Of a stretch of 64,000 nucleotides of DNA, positions 22,761-34,500 are shown one piece after another. This DNA is from Galerina marginata (taxonomy: Eukaryota > Basidiomycota > Agaricomycetes > Agaricales > Galerinaceae): positions 2,170,001-2,234,000 of the forward strand of contig JAECYW010000010.1 of assembly GCA_023014335.1 (NCBI GenBank), in the 5' to 3' direction. The notes under the pieces are model-generated. The model was not told where the DNA came from, did not search any database, and was given only the letters and a program-made list of their open reading frames with translations. Every line of letters starts with the position of its first letter. The stretch's first letter is position 1. The position numbers were made by a program, and so were the translations under genes.

Positions 22761-22973
22761 ATAACTGTACTTCCTGGAAGACAGCCCACGATCAATTCTT
22801 TTCCATTGTCACATCTTGATATTGTCCCTGGAATGTAATATGGCTCATTTAGAGCCTGCATCGCGATTATCTCATCAGAACTTTTTGCGTTGGTTTCCGC
22901 GTTTTCTTCTTGCGGTTTAGACTCGTGACCAGCCGAAGAATGAGGGAGGGAGGAAAGCCTCGATTCTCCGACT

Positions 22974-23549
22974 GGTACGGCTGAGCTTGAAATGGGGGGG
23001 TAGCGACTATCAAAGAAGAAGCTGATGCCATCAATTGGAATGTGCAGAAAGAAGGCCGGATTAGGGTGACTGCTTAATTAGGTAGCCCGTCGGAAAACCA
23101 CAGCTTGTACTAAGGTTGAGCCGCGTCGCCTCCTCCCACTTTCTAATATACAAAAAGGTATCAGATTTGGTTCGAATTAACTATTACATCTTACGGTAAC
23201 CTTAGGCTCTTTTGTTGCGCAGTCTGTGAACGGCAACATCGCCTTCACAATGATTTAGTAGCGAACATTACGATAGAACACGCAAAATATACCACTCCTG
23301 AGGTTTTTGAGTCTTAAATTCAGAGCACAATAATTCTTAAGCACCTTTAAGTCATTCTTAAGCAAATTTCTACGGTAGAAGACGCGCCAGAGTCGGCGAC
23401 ACGTCCTTTGGTGAAAGTAATGGAGATCCCGATGTGCTACCTAATAAAGCAATCGCCCAAATCCGGCCTTCTTTCTGCACATTCCAATTGATGGCATCAG
23501 CTTCTTTCTTTGATAGTCGCTACCCCCCCATTTCAAGCTCAGCCGTACC
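22974..23549. repeat. Long inverted repeat (about 112-bp arms, about 350-bp loop)
   Basis: The sequence 22974-23062 recurs as its reverse complement at 23460-23549 with about one indel (for example ATGGGGGGGTAGCGACTATC against GATAGTCGCTACCCCCCCAT). Inside these, the similarity continues less perfectly to about 23086 and 23436 (GCTTAATTAGGTAGC against GCTACCTAATAAAGC). There are no clear target duplications. It may be a MITE or foldback element, or an inverted duplication able to form a long hairpin RNA. Confidence 0.8.
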
Positions 23550-24274
23550 GGTCCCTCTAACGAGGGCCTTCGGCGTCGCCTCTTAGAGGGAGCGGTCACC
23601 GGTCTACTTGCGGTTCAGGTCGTCATGCAGACGCTGATGCCAGTGACGGACGAGGTGGAGCAAATTTGTATCTTCGTTGTGCCATGCCCGATGCCCATGG
23701 TTTTCAGCGAAGAGAGGGGGGGATAATAGTTGACGAATGTAGGAATATTTGGTTTGAGTCTAATTTGATTTTTTTGTGTTATAGTTAATGCGACTTCATC
23801 CGGAGATAGTAGATTGCGATGCGCAACTTTGAAGCTGACTTGTTTGAGTCCAACCTGCATCATTCTATTGACGGACGTCTGTTCTAGGTAAACTCGTTTT
23901 CTGGTACCTAGGATCATGCCAGTTGGGAGCCAGTGCTCGTGTCAGGTATTACGTTCCAGCCTTTATCTTTTTTATTTGTCAAGCCAACCTCACGCCTCGG
24001 ATTGTGATCTGCATGTGCTTTTCCTTCTCTTCGTGAATGAGCGATTACTTCCGTTGTCCTTCCGTTCTCGAATTTGGCCCATTTTAATACTTTCCTTGAC
24101 ACTGCTATCTTCCTGACGGTTGTGTTTGGCGGTGATGAACAGTGGTAGGCATGCAGCAGATCGAACTGCCAAAGTTAGCGCTTGTTACGAGTTGTACATC
24201 AGCCCTATACCAAACCTCTGCCTAGCGCCTCGTTCATATCTCCTCTGCTGATCCGGTGCTGGACTGTAAAACCA
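23550..24274. other. Intergenic, no gene seen
   Basis: Short open frames only. Confidence 0.4.
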
Positions 24275-25025
24275 TCAATCTGTGATGAGAAGAGTCTAAG
24301 CCAAAGAAGCTATCAGCCTCAATCGAGAAAGCTCTTCGGAGAACTTACATTACGATTGACATTGAAATCTTCGTACGCCGGTGGACTTGCAATTGACTGC
24401 TCAATAACTCTATGGTTTCTGGCCAATGGACGGTTAACTGTACGGCTGCTGGTGGTTCCAGAAAAGCCGTCCCCAATGACTTGCCCTAGACGACCGAATA
24501 ATCCACGGTCTTCGTTGCTTCCCCCATTTCGTCGCAGGGCCGAGTTGAGAACAAGTTCGAGGAGGAAAAACAGGATACTGAAATGCCAGAAATTAACCCG
24601 CCAGTTCTCGGGTGAAATATTCGAAATGGCCGGCGTATCGGTGAGACTTGCATGATTCCCTGCATGAGGCATCAGAATATAATTTGGACGAAGCTCATTA
24701 GAGATAACCAACCAATTAGGAATAGGATTATGTAGGACAAGTTCGCGCAGCCAAAGGAAAGGTACGCTGTATCGGTGAAACCCAGTGCAATCATTGCGCA
24801 GGTAAGAAGCATGGACGCGCCTCCTGTCAGAAGTGAAAGGACAATTGGGGGGAATGGGAGGCTGTTTAAAGGTCGCCCAACCCAGATCGCACGAAATATT
24901 ATGTCGGCAACTGGAAAGCATGCAAGGGGAAGGAAAAAGACGAAAACATCCTGGGCCATTTTTCTGGCTGAGACTCTAGTGCTGCCCTGGCTACTTCGAC
25001 TGGGATTCCCGGTGATTGTGTTCAT
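24275..25025 (-). CDS. Four-helix membrane protein of unknown function, 214 aa
   Basis: Exons 25025-24713, 24659-24349 and 24295-24275; two 53-nt introns with consistent phases (donors GTTGGT and GTAAGT). An upstream in-frame ATG at 25040 would add five residues. Hydrophobic helices: DVFVFFLPLACFPVADIIF, PPIVLSLLTGGASMLLTCAM, GCANLSYIILFLIG, and, after a loop, NFWHFSILFFLLELVLNSAL. The C-terminal 75 residues are hydrophilic and contain SPPAYEDF, a PPxY-type motif of the kind bound by WW-domain ubiquitin ligases, and end NRNTLLITD. No family recognised. Confidence 0.72.
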
Positions 25026-25040
25026 TGTAGGCGAAATCAT

Positions 25041-26190
25041 CAATTATGATAAGGAGATAGTATGGTCGTTTGTTCTTGGGTTCGGGCGTTATGTCTGTGG
25101 TCCTGATCCAGAAGAAAAGGAGACGGCTTGGTTTGGGACTATAGATGGATGCCGAGCGAAGCCGAGGCTATGATTGTGGAATGCCAAGGTTTTACATTAC
25201 GAACGAGCGCTTCAAGGACGCTGATACACTAGGTTTCGTCGGCCGTCATGAAGAATCGGTGTACCATTTTCTCCGACGGTACAGATAATTTTGTCGAATC
25301 TCAGGACGATGCCTCATGGCCTAAATTAAATATTCCTCTTGCTACCCAACCGCACTACGGAAGGATGGTTTATTTTCGCTTTGAACAGAGCTAACCTGTA
25401 CCATACCTCATAGGTAAAGTTTGGGTTGAAATATAATCCTCGGAAAATCGCCTTTGTTGGACAATAACCTAAGCTAGAAAATTTGCAAGGTGGAGAGTCT
25501 GGAGACAGAACAGAAACGATCAATGAGGTAATATGAATGGAACTTTCAAAATTTATGGGGACAACATACTCTATACATTTCATATGAAAAATCGAAGAGA
25601 AGTACAGCTGCTGACACTCTCAGGAAACCTCAAGTTTAAGCAAAGGAAATTACTCCACCAGCGCCTTTATAAACAGCCTTCATACCCTTTATATATTGAA
25701 TCGACAGACTTCACTCGTCCAAAAAATTTGATTCCACCATGTTTTCATTGCCAAGTCAACCATCAAGAGAAATAGTGCCTGCTTGGGGACAAATCTTGAA
25801 CTGCTTGATGATATTGTCAAGGCGCCATCATATCGTGGACGGTCTTTGTTGAGCTGACCCTCGCCATGACAGGATACAGAGGCATCTATAATACATGTGC
25901 CAGGCCCGTTCTCATCAGTGCACTTCAAACATCCCGTGAATAAGTATACAGCGGCCATGATGAAGGACGTCACGAACCTTTGCCCATACTGCGCTTTCTT
26001 GATTGTCGCGTTTGTATTCCCCTTTAATGCGGTATTGGCCACCTCCGAGTCCTACCACAGCAAAGGCTCGCAATCTACAGGAATACGTTACATTAGTATT
26101 GCAGGCGTCTTCATGGTGCTCACATTTGTTCAGAACCCTTTGTTACCAGGTTGCTGGGATCACGTTGAAGATGACTGAGGCGTGGCGAGA
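25041..26190 (-). other. Unresolved coding signal downstream of the gene starting at 26634
   Basis: Minus-strand open stretches around 26042-25689 encode a hydrophobic helix (RFVTSFIMAAVYLFTGCLKC) and several cysteines. A second frame encodes LRAFAVVGLGGGQYRIKG. They could be 3' exons of the gene starting at 26634, but I could not find a phase-consistent splice path. Confidence 0.3.
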
Positions 26191-26634
26191 TCAGACCTGG
26201 AGTACATTAAATAATACGGTCAAAACTGACGCTTGGACAAATTCTGCTATTCCTGCCAAGGTGATAACTTTCCCTGTATCCGTGAAATAGATATCTTGAG
26301 GGTAACCACTGAAAACTCCGTAGTCTACGGCTCCATTATCGTCTTTGAATTCGAATTGCACGGTATATAACTCCTGAGGTCCGTGGCAAAACTTTAGGGT
26401 GTAACAGAGCTGTTCAATCTCGTCGTCGGCCGCGGGTTTGAAACCTCCAGTCAATTTAAAATCGTCCACCATTGCCTGCTGTTGAATACCTTGAGGCGGG
26501 CAGGCATAGTCCAAGTTCTGCTTGGAGATCTTCATATTGAAAATAGGCAGTGTCTGAAATTTCTTAATCGGTGGTTCAAACCTCAATTTGACTGAATAAT
26601 TCAGTTTTTTCGACTTAAGGGCGTTGGATTGCAT
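26191..26634 (-). CDS. Hypothetical protein, N-terminal exon (at least about 140 aa), 3' structure unresolved
   Basis: ATG at 26634 with a TATAAATA box near 26727-26734 on the same strand. The open exon encodes a mixed-charge domain with the segments YACPPQGIQQQAMVDDFKL, EQLCYTLKFCHGPQELYTVQ and DNGAVDYGVFSGYPQDIYFT, then a hydrophobic stretch (AGIAEFVQASVLTVLFNVL). I do not recognise the family. The frame stops at 26191 if unspliced. A donor at GTACTC or GTCTGA with the CCCAG acceptor would give a short tail (QPGNKGF), but strong coding signal further downstream suggests more exons. Confidence 0.5.
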   Translation of the reverse strand: MQSNALKSKKLNYSVKLRFEPPIKKFQTLPIFNMKISKQNLDYACPPQGIQQQAMVDDFKLTGGFKPAADDEIEQLCYTLKFCHGPQELYTVQFEFKDDNGAVDYGVFSGYPQDIYFTDTGKVITLAGIAEFVQASVLTVLFNVLQV

Positions 26635-26726
26635 TGAACGAATACGTGGAAGGGAACCGATGGTAATTCTTTGCAGATGGAGGAAAAGGTAGAAGGAGGA
26701 AATAATAACTGTGGCGTCTGTGGCAC

Positions 26727-26734
26727 AGTATTTA
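26727..26734 (-). promoter_or_regulatory. TATA box of the gene starting at 26634
   Basis: TATAAATA-type box on the minus strand about 95 bp upstream of the ATG. Confidence 0.45.
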
Positions 26735-26739
26735 TAGTA

Positions 26740-27169
26740 GTCGGTCTTTAAGGACTATTGTTCTCGGAATACAACTGGATGATTTACTTCTAAGAATTTT
26801 GTGTGCGGTGGCGTGAAGTGATGGGGAGGAACTCACATACATAAATTTCTTGCTTGTCTTCATAACTCAGAACAACAATTTTTAGTGATGGCTGAAGCCT
26901 GCGGGTGGGCGCGATGTGGATCTAGGTATTGTATTTCAACGTCGGGCTAGTGATTGTGTGGCGGAAACCTTGAATCATTGAAGGTTGCTGTGCACCGGTT
27001 CACGAGGCATAGATTCCTTCATCCTTCTTTTACGTCTGGGAGGGGTTCCATTCCAAATTATTGTAGTTCTAGCTGATGTTTGCATGAAAGTACAGCTCAG
27101 AAGTGTCGTTGGTACCGGTTCAGCTGTTGGAGGTTGCAGTGAGCAAAACACACTGATGCTCACTCGCAT
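26740..27169. other. Intergenic, no gene seen
   Basis: No supportable coding sequence. Confidence 0.4.
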
Positions 27170-28570
27170 GGCTGGAGAAATTGACGCTGGCCGGCCCGAT
27201 ATCGGCTGCAGTGTGGGACACCGAAATCCGGATGCCACGTGTTTTATTTATATAAGGGCCCCGTCGTCAACCGTCCTTCTTTCTTTCTTCCCTTCCCGCC
27301 CCACTCTACAAGCCCCATTGACTTTTGCTTCTCTCTCATTTTACTCTGAACGCTGGACTTACTCGTCCCTAACCCTCTTGAACGCGTAAACCGCTATAGC
27401 GCTAATTTCGCGTCAACAATCTTGATGGCCGCATCTCGTATACATAGGAATAGGAAGCATGGATGCTCACGAATTGGCGGTTGGGATAACTGTTATCTAA
27501 ACCACCTTGGACATTTTCAGCCCTTTAGGTAGCTGCGCATAGAATTGAATAGGTATGAGCGCTCTCTTTACTTTTGTCTTGGTTCCATTTGATAAACCTC
27601 CCCTCCAGGCCTAATCTCGCCTCTTGGGACCACATTCGCCTTTTCTGCGTGTCATCGACGTCTTCCTGCTTCCTACTGCTCATTCGATGAATGTAGAGTT
27701 CGGCCGACGCTTTTATCTCAGGTATGACACGTCTTTTCCGGTTGTTAAACATGCGCCTTACGTTTTGACTCTAGGAGCGTCGAAGGGACAATGTCACGAT
27801 GTCAAACACACCTATGAAGCTTCCGTCATCGAGCTTTGTTTTTAGTTACCCATTGCATTCTAGAAAATTCTTGTGTTATGTGTCTGGTCAGGTATAAAGC
27901 ATTCGTTTTTGGTTTTAACCGCGTTGTTTATCAACATATTCCTAGATGAAATCGATGGTTCAACGTTACTATCGGCACCCACTCTTCGACGCCATCCCGA
28001 CCTCGAAATTAATTATTGCTTCACACGGTGCTTTCATCCTCAGATTCTTAGTTCTGAGCTCGAACTTCACATGGACGCGAACACGTTCGGAGAGGTATGC
28101 GAGCAACTTTTCTCTATGCCATTCTCCGTGATGACGCGAACTTTCGCAGTTTTGACCGTCGCCTTTCCTGCCACGTCACCGCCGCTGTCTTTGACAGTGA
28201 CTTGGCTCAAACTGCGAACCCTATGAACTTATGCTGCCCAGTACTGTTGGTCTCTTCTATCGATAGCTGCCACCTGAGTGAATGTACGTCTGCACCTTAT
28301 ATATGCACGTTTTATGACTGATGCTAATTCAACAGTCATGGCGTTTCAGTTTCCAAGGCGTCCTCGGAATGTTTACATCGGACTTCTTCCCTCGTCGCCT
28401 GTCCTCTATACGCGCCGGTGCCGACCCTCAGCTCGCCTAGGCTCCAGGATCGACTGCCTCAATGGATGGAAAGAATTGGACGCATACACTGGAGCCCGTG
28501 TCCGACATGGTTTTTTGCCATCGGTCATCGCCCTTTCCTCGGCTTCGTCGCCCTTCAAAATCCGGCTAGT
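27170..28570 (+). repeat. Decayed multi-exon sequence, copy B (similar to 21290-22760)
   Basis: Matches copy A in the same order and strand. A TATATAAGG box near 27248-27256 and a pyrimidine-rich leader precede it, so it may once have been, or may still be, a transcribed multi-exon gene. Open frames are short (under 135 codons) and have no recognisable domain. Confidence 0.5.
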
Positions 28571-29930
28571 TCCTAGAACCGAGTCGACGAAAACTATGTT
28601 GATGTCGTGATCCTGACCAATCTCGCATCCCGTTATTTGTCAAGGATGCATCACGATCGACATGACGTTGGTTTCGCCGCCCTTCCGATGCGGGGTCTGC
28701 ATTTCCCCCTGATATGCACGTTATCAAGCAAATGCCGACATGGAAGGGTTGTAATAGCGCCGTGCTTGGTGCCTATAACCCTCAGCAGAGTAAAAGCTGG
28801 TTGAATGAACCGTCATCGATCGTTCACCGAGGTGAGGATTTATTTCTGTTTGTTTTACAATTTATTCAATCGTGATTTGTGTTCTAGTTTCCAACCGATC
28901 TCTTTTCGACTTTCCAATCTCCTTTGGACGTACCGGGGTAGATCGTAAAGCAGATCAAGCTCAAAATTTCGTATCTATGGTGTTAGGTCGAGGTACTACG
29001 CCGTCTTTCTACAACCTACATTATCTCATCGACTATCGCAGTGTCCTAGGTTATCTATGGCCTTCCGTCGGCCTCTATCGTACGACCATCATATGCATGC
29101 TGTCATCGTTAGCCAGCGTTTCATCTCTGTCTGAGGTGTTCGTAAGACTGGAAAAATTCTTTATCGTGTTTATGCCAGGTATGACGTGGCATTATTCTCT
29201 GTTTGACGCGTTTCTCATCTGGTCTTTCAGTAGGAGTGCGGAAGGGTTAACAACAACATGACGATGCATGACTCGATCTCCGCACGGTTTCAACCCCAAC
29301 TTCACTCAGGTGTGCTCAAACCTTTTGGTCGTCGTGCCGAACTTTGGGGAAACCTTCAGCTTTAATGGCTGGTGGGTAAGCATGTTGATTTATTCCCTGT
29401 TCCTACTAATGACACGAACATCTTCCAGCATGATGACCCCGCACCGTTCGACGATGTTTACCCAAAATGCGAAATCTAGACTGAGCAGCTGCCTAGCACA
29501 CTTTGTTACCTTTCGCAGATGTTTCGAGACTAAAAAAGGTACTAATGTCCTTTTTTTTTGTATTTAACAGTTCTAATCAGACTCCTACTTTGCGCAGCGT
29601 CGTCGAGAGGCGGACCCTTCATCGGCCGAGCCCTTCCTAGGTGCTCTGTGCTTTCCATCATTGGATAGGATGAGACGTACGTGGATAAACGAGATGAAGT
29701 TCGACGCGATTGCGATCATCGTCGTTTCCTCTCGGCTTATTGAATCCTCGGACTCAGGACGCACCTGCGTGATCGCCCCACCTATGATACACCCTGTAAC
29801 ATCGACTAGTCACTGCCTCGAATTTGTTTTTGCGAAATTTGGACATAATTTACGATTCGCAGAATGCGTTGTCTACGAAATTTTCTCTCGCGTTGTCATC
29901 CTCGCCGTGTCAGCATCGCATCGGTGTCTA
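28571..29930. other. Probable further decayed gene sequence, no gene supportable
   Basis: Several plus-strand open frames of 65-135 codons separated by GT-AG-like signals. No domain and no coherent exon chain. Confidence 0.35.
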
Positions 29931-29953
29931 TATAGCAGTCAATTTTGCTGCCA

Positions 29954-29961
29954 TATAAATA
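29954..29961 (+). promoter_or_regulatory. TATA box of F-box gene 1
   Basis: TATAAATA in the context GCCATATAAATACCT. The same sequence occurs upstream of the duplicated F-box copy at 37731-37738, showing that the promoter was part of the duplication. Confidence 0.6.
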
Positions 29962-30121
29962 CCTGGCTTCAGGAAATTATCCCTTCCTCCGTTTCAGCTA
30001 CAAGGGTGCGGTTTGCGTCATATTGCGGTTCCTCTTCAACGAGCGAGGCACATTTATCCTAAGGTACTGCAGACCTTTCAAATGGACTAAAACACATTGA
30101 TCTATTCCCCTTGATTACAGA

Positions 30122-31366
30122 ATGGCCCAGAATGATCCTCAGACTACAGCCGAGGAACGAGCTGGGCTGGAGTCATCTCAATATTTCGTTTCCGCTTCAG
30201 ACAAGCCGGAAGGCAGTCAACCCAATGTTCCGACCACTAGTAAGTTCTTCGTTCTAGCTGCGCTTTTTGTCTGTGCGAACTCTCATTCAATTCGATAACA
30301 ACTAAGATCGACTTCGATTGATGGTGAAACCGCTGCCGAGGAAACGGCCGTCAAAATGTGAGTCTTCAGTTTACACTTCTCTCTCAGATCAAATTATATA
30401 GGTATATTAACGATTATTATAAGCTCGATCCCGTTCAACTCCAATAAGAAAACCTTCAAATGATCACCTTTCGTCGCTTCCCTTGGAGCTCATTTTAGAG
30501 GTGAGGGATCCTTTCTAAATTTCGAGCATATAGCTGACGTCTGTTATACAGACGGCGAGACTTCTACACCCGAAGGATTTACTGGTTTTGTGTCGTGTCA
30601 GTGTTCTACTCCGTGATCTCCTGTTGGCTCGATCTGCTAGAAGCTGCTGGCGGGAGACCCTTAACAATGTTCCACGGCTCCCCGTTTGTCCTTCCGACCT
30701 CACAGAACCCCAGTATGCCAGTTTCATGTTCGAGACTTTCTGCATGGTTCGTCAAAAGGCTGCTTGGGATGACGACAGTACCCTGAATGTGAATTTGTAG
30801 GCTTGTGGTGCCTTAAGTCGACGAACTTGCCAAACATTTCCGTCTCTTCGGTTGAGGCTCTGCAAATTATGCCGTCCAAGAAAGTAAGTCAAATAATTCC
30901 ACCTCCAACTGCTCCTCGATTAACAGAGCTAGTTTAATCAACGGAACTCAATTGCGAACGCTTTTTAACACCAAGGACATTAAACTTCACGAAATTCTTC
31001 CATCGTCGAATGCTTATTACGGTGAGTCGGGCTTGGCTGTTACAAATAACCTGTATCTCAACGGTTAAATAGACACTGATGCTTCGGCTGACGACTTCTA
31101 CTTCAAGCCCGAAGCTGAGAGCGTAATTCAAGAATATCTTGATGCAGATGGTTTTAACAGCTTAGAAACATTTGTCCAAGCACGGAATATCACCACTACG
31201 AGGATGATTGCGGTACGATCCTCTCGTACTTACCTGCCGTTCTAGTTCTTATTTATAGTGTTTAGGAGGGAAAGGTAATAGCCTGTTTCCTTGGCTCAAA
31301 AGTATCCATGAGATGGATGCAGAGGCGCGGTATAGGAAGATGCGGTTAAATCTGTACAAGTCGTGA
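30122..31366 (+). CDS. F-box protein, 290 aa (intact copy 1)
   Basis: Eight exons: 30122-30239, 30307-30357, 30424-30500, 30552-30746, 30801-30883, 30927-31021, 31073-31225, 31266-31366, all in phase. After an acidic, disordered start comes a basic segment (RKRPSK, RSRSTPIRK), then the F-box: SLPLELILE, LLHPKDLLVLCRVSVLLRDL, CWRETLNNVPRLPVCPSDLT. A Cys-rich stretch follows (FCMACGA, CQTFPSLRLRLCKLC) resembling the CxxC-type segment common in mushroom F-box proteins. The protein ends with a charged helix (IHEMDAEARYRKMRLNLYKS). F-box proteins bind Skp1 and give substrate specificity to SCF ubiquitin ligases; the target is unknown. It is convergent with the TPR-CHAT gene, 225 bp apart. Confidence 0.85.
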
Positions 31367-31590
31367 CAAGGACTGGGTTAATTAAACTAAGTTTGAGCAA
31401 TATTTTAAATCTGGCTGACTTGTAAATATTGGAATCGTCTTCTCAAACTACGCTTAAAGCTCTTCTAGGTGTATCAGTACGTTTTCGTTGAATAACATAA
31501 GTACCTTCTGAGTAGCTATTAACTACGTTTTGAAGTGAAGCAACACGAACAACTAAACAGTCATTTTGACATCTTCGTATCATACTAGTA

Positions 31591-34500
31591 TTACTTGCCC
31601 ATATGGATAAAAGGAAGCCAGCGGCGGAAGGATACACCTTTACTGCGCAATTTCCCCACTGAAACATGCAGGGCCTGAGCAGACTTTTTCATGTCTGGTC
31701 GACGAATGGGGTTTCCATCAGGACCCTGGAAAAGATGTTCGTAGAAAGCGTCTGCAACGGTAGGCCCATCTACATCCGTCATTTCCCTAATGTTTATGAC
31801 CTTTGTTAGATTGCCAATTTTCGTTCAAAAAGTATCGAAGAACATACCACATAGTAGCAACAACAGCGCGGAATCCGGAAAAAAGCAAGCACGCCCCGAG
31901 CGACATCGCCTCATCCGGGAGATTTTCATCTCCTGTGCCCGTTTCGCATGCACTGAGGAACGCGAGAGAACCGTGTGGCAGTGGTTGTCGCATAATCTTC
32001 GAAACCATGAGACTACTGTCTTCCAGAAGGAGCGAACTGTTGAGTGGCTTCGACTTGTCTTGCTTCCCGTGGCACGCAAAGTGGACGATAGACGCGGTGG
32101 AAAGGCCGGAGAACACTGCGTCCACATTGGCTGGGGCTTGGGCGGATCCACACTCCACCAAACAGTCGTGAGGTACACGCGACTTGATGCATTGCAACTC
32201 TCGCCGCGCGCAAGGTAGCCGCTTGTTATCCATGACGGCCATAATTCTGAATGGTTCGCTCGAAATATTGGGTTCCTTGTCCTCGCCGAGCAGCATCCCA
32301 ATAGTAGGTGTATAGGAGGAAATAAAGTAATCCGACGCGCACTCGATCACCGTGTTGTTCATGTACCTGCCAGCTCCGTGAAGGGGTAGAAAGGTGAACG
32401 GGCCAGTTGGGCACCATTTCAACACATGGGGTGTGTCCGTTTTCTGATGAAATGCTCCTTGATGTAACTGACTAAAACTCGGAAACAGAAAACTCACCTG
32501 GAGCTTGAGAAAATCGATTACTGGCCTCACTACCTTGAACCATAGAGTCTCCAAAACTGACCGGAAAATGTCTTCAGAATGAATCAGTTTTTCATTTTCG
32601 TACCTCATCCCACGTTCGTCTTCTTCTGACGTCAGCCAGTTGCACAATGCTTCGGTGATTTCTCTAGAAAAAACATTAGAGGCCGTGCGCTCAGGAGAAT
32701 CCTCAAGAGATGACCTCCGAACTGACGTCCGAGATGCTGCGGCTTGTGTCAAGAGGACCAGTTTGCGCAACTCGCTACTGGGCAAGGTCGGCAGATAGAG
32801 GCAACGACCACTGGTCGAGGTCATGACTATGCAGTTGCTCACGTCATTATTCGCAACTAGAATCACAACCGGATGACTTTTAGCAGCAGGTATGAGGGAG
32901 AGAATCCCCCGTGGTTTCAGGAAATTATTAAATCCCTCCAGTTCCCTGACTTCGTCGATTGTCTTTGACCATTCTCTTTCGAGAGAATTCAATCGGGATG
33001 CATCTTCTTCCATCCTGAGTTTCATTCCGTTATTCATCACCCCAGCTGCTGTATCCCGATGTGATGCTCGCTCCAAAACAGTTGCAATACCTCGTAGCTT
33101 CTCTTCGAGTTTTGGCGCAGTATCGTGAAGTTGGTCGAAGGGTGTACGAAGATGTAGAATTTGTGACCAGAAAATGGTCCGACCTGCTTCAAGATATTCT
33201 ATCGCTCTATCAGCATTTCCTTGTTGAATAAAATATCTCGCTGCCTTGCGAGCCAACCCGTCGCTTATTGAAGTCAGAGCTTGCTGTCGTGATTCTACGT
33301 TGAGAGAAAGAGCGGCAATTTGGGGTAGCATCTGCAAAGCGACGTCGTAAGCTGTTGCTGCTGACGGGTGTAGCATTACATCTGCGCTCTCCGCCCACAA
33401 TTTGGCAATATCAAAGCGGTGGAACGAGAATCCTGAATCGGAGAAACAATTTACAGCTTCTTGGAATGCGCCCATTGCCATATCAATGTACAACGGGTTG
33501 TCTTCATCCGCATAGTGGGCGGACATCAATGTTATTGCTAGCCTCCTGAGGGTGCCAGGTCGGTCGGGGTGGGGTGGGGTTTGAAGATCCACCGCCTGCT
33601 TGTACAGAGAAATTGCTTCGAGTAGATCATTGCTGCGTATGCTCTGGTCTTCCTTTTGGAATCGGATAGCCAGTGCATCTGCAAGGCTAACCAAAATGGT
33701 TGATCTGTGGCTGTGGGTTGGCGCTTGGACTTCAAGGCCCTCCCTCATATAGCGTATAGCTTCATTAAGGTCGCTCTGTTGAGTTTCTGGGTCAACCTTA
33801 TCCCGAGCAACCAGAGCAGCTGAGAGATTACGAAGAGAACTATGTCGAAGTGGATGAGGTGAAGGCCGCAGGTTGAGAGCTTCTCGGAACCATGAAATTG
33901 CATTATTTAGGTCCATAACATTGTCGGATTCCCGAAATCGAAACATAACTGCAACTCCAAGACCATTCAAGGTCAGCGACCTATCGGGATCGGGTGGGGT
34001 TCTTAGTTGGAGCGCGAGTTTGTGAGCCGAAATCGCTTCATCAAGGTCGCGTCCTTGGCGTGCTTCGTAAAAACGGGTCGCCAGCGCCTTCCCGATATTA
34101 TCAAGAGCGCTAGCGCGATGAGGGTCTGGGAGGTCCCGAGTCTCTAGGGCATGTCTAAGATGGGAAATCGCTTCATCGAGGTCTTTTCGTTGTCCTCTTT
34201 CTTCAAATAGCATGGATAACGCGTTTCCAAGACCTATCAGCGAGAGATATCGATTGGCGGCACGGAGTTTAAGAACATTTCTGTGCAGCCTAATCGATTC
34301 TTCCAGGTCGGCAAAACGGCCTTCTTGCAGAAATCGTTTCCCAAGTGCGTTCGCCAGATTATTCGAGGTGGCAGTATCGCCCTCGCTTCCTAGCAGAAAA
34401 CACGAGTCAGCTTCGCGGAACAATTCTATTGCCTGGTTTAGATAATTAGTGTCACCCGACTCGACAAATTGTTCGGCGAGGTCATTGGCAAATTCGAAGT

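Noticed and set aside
24275..25025. Pheromone or STE3-type receptor
   Set aside because: Only four hydrophobic helices and no receptor motifs.
31790..32218. 142-codon plus-strand frame over the CHAT domain
   Set aside because: Antisense shadow of the CHAT exon.
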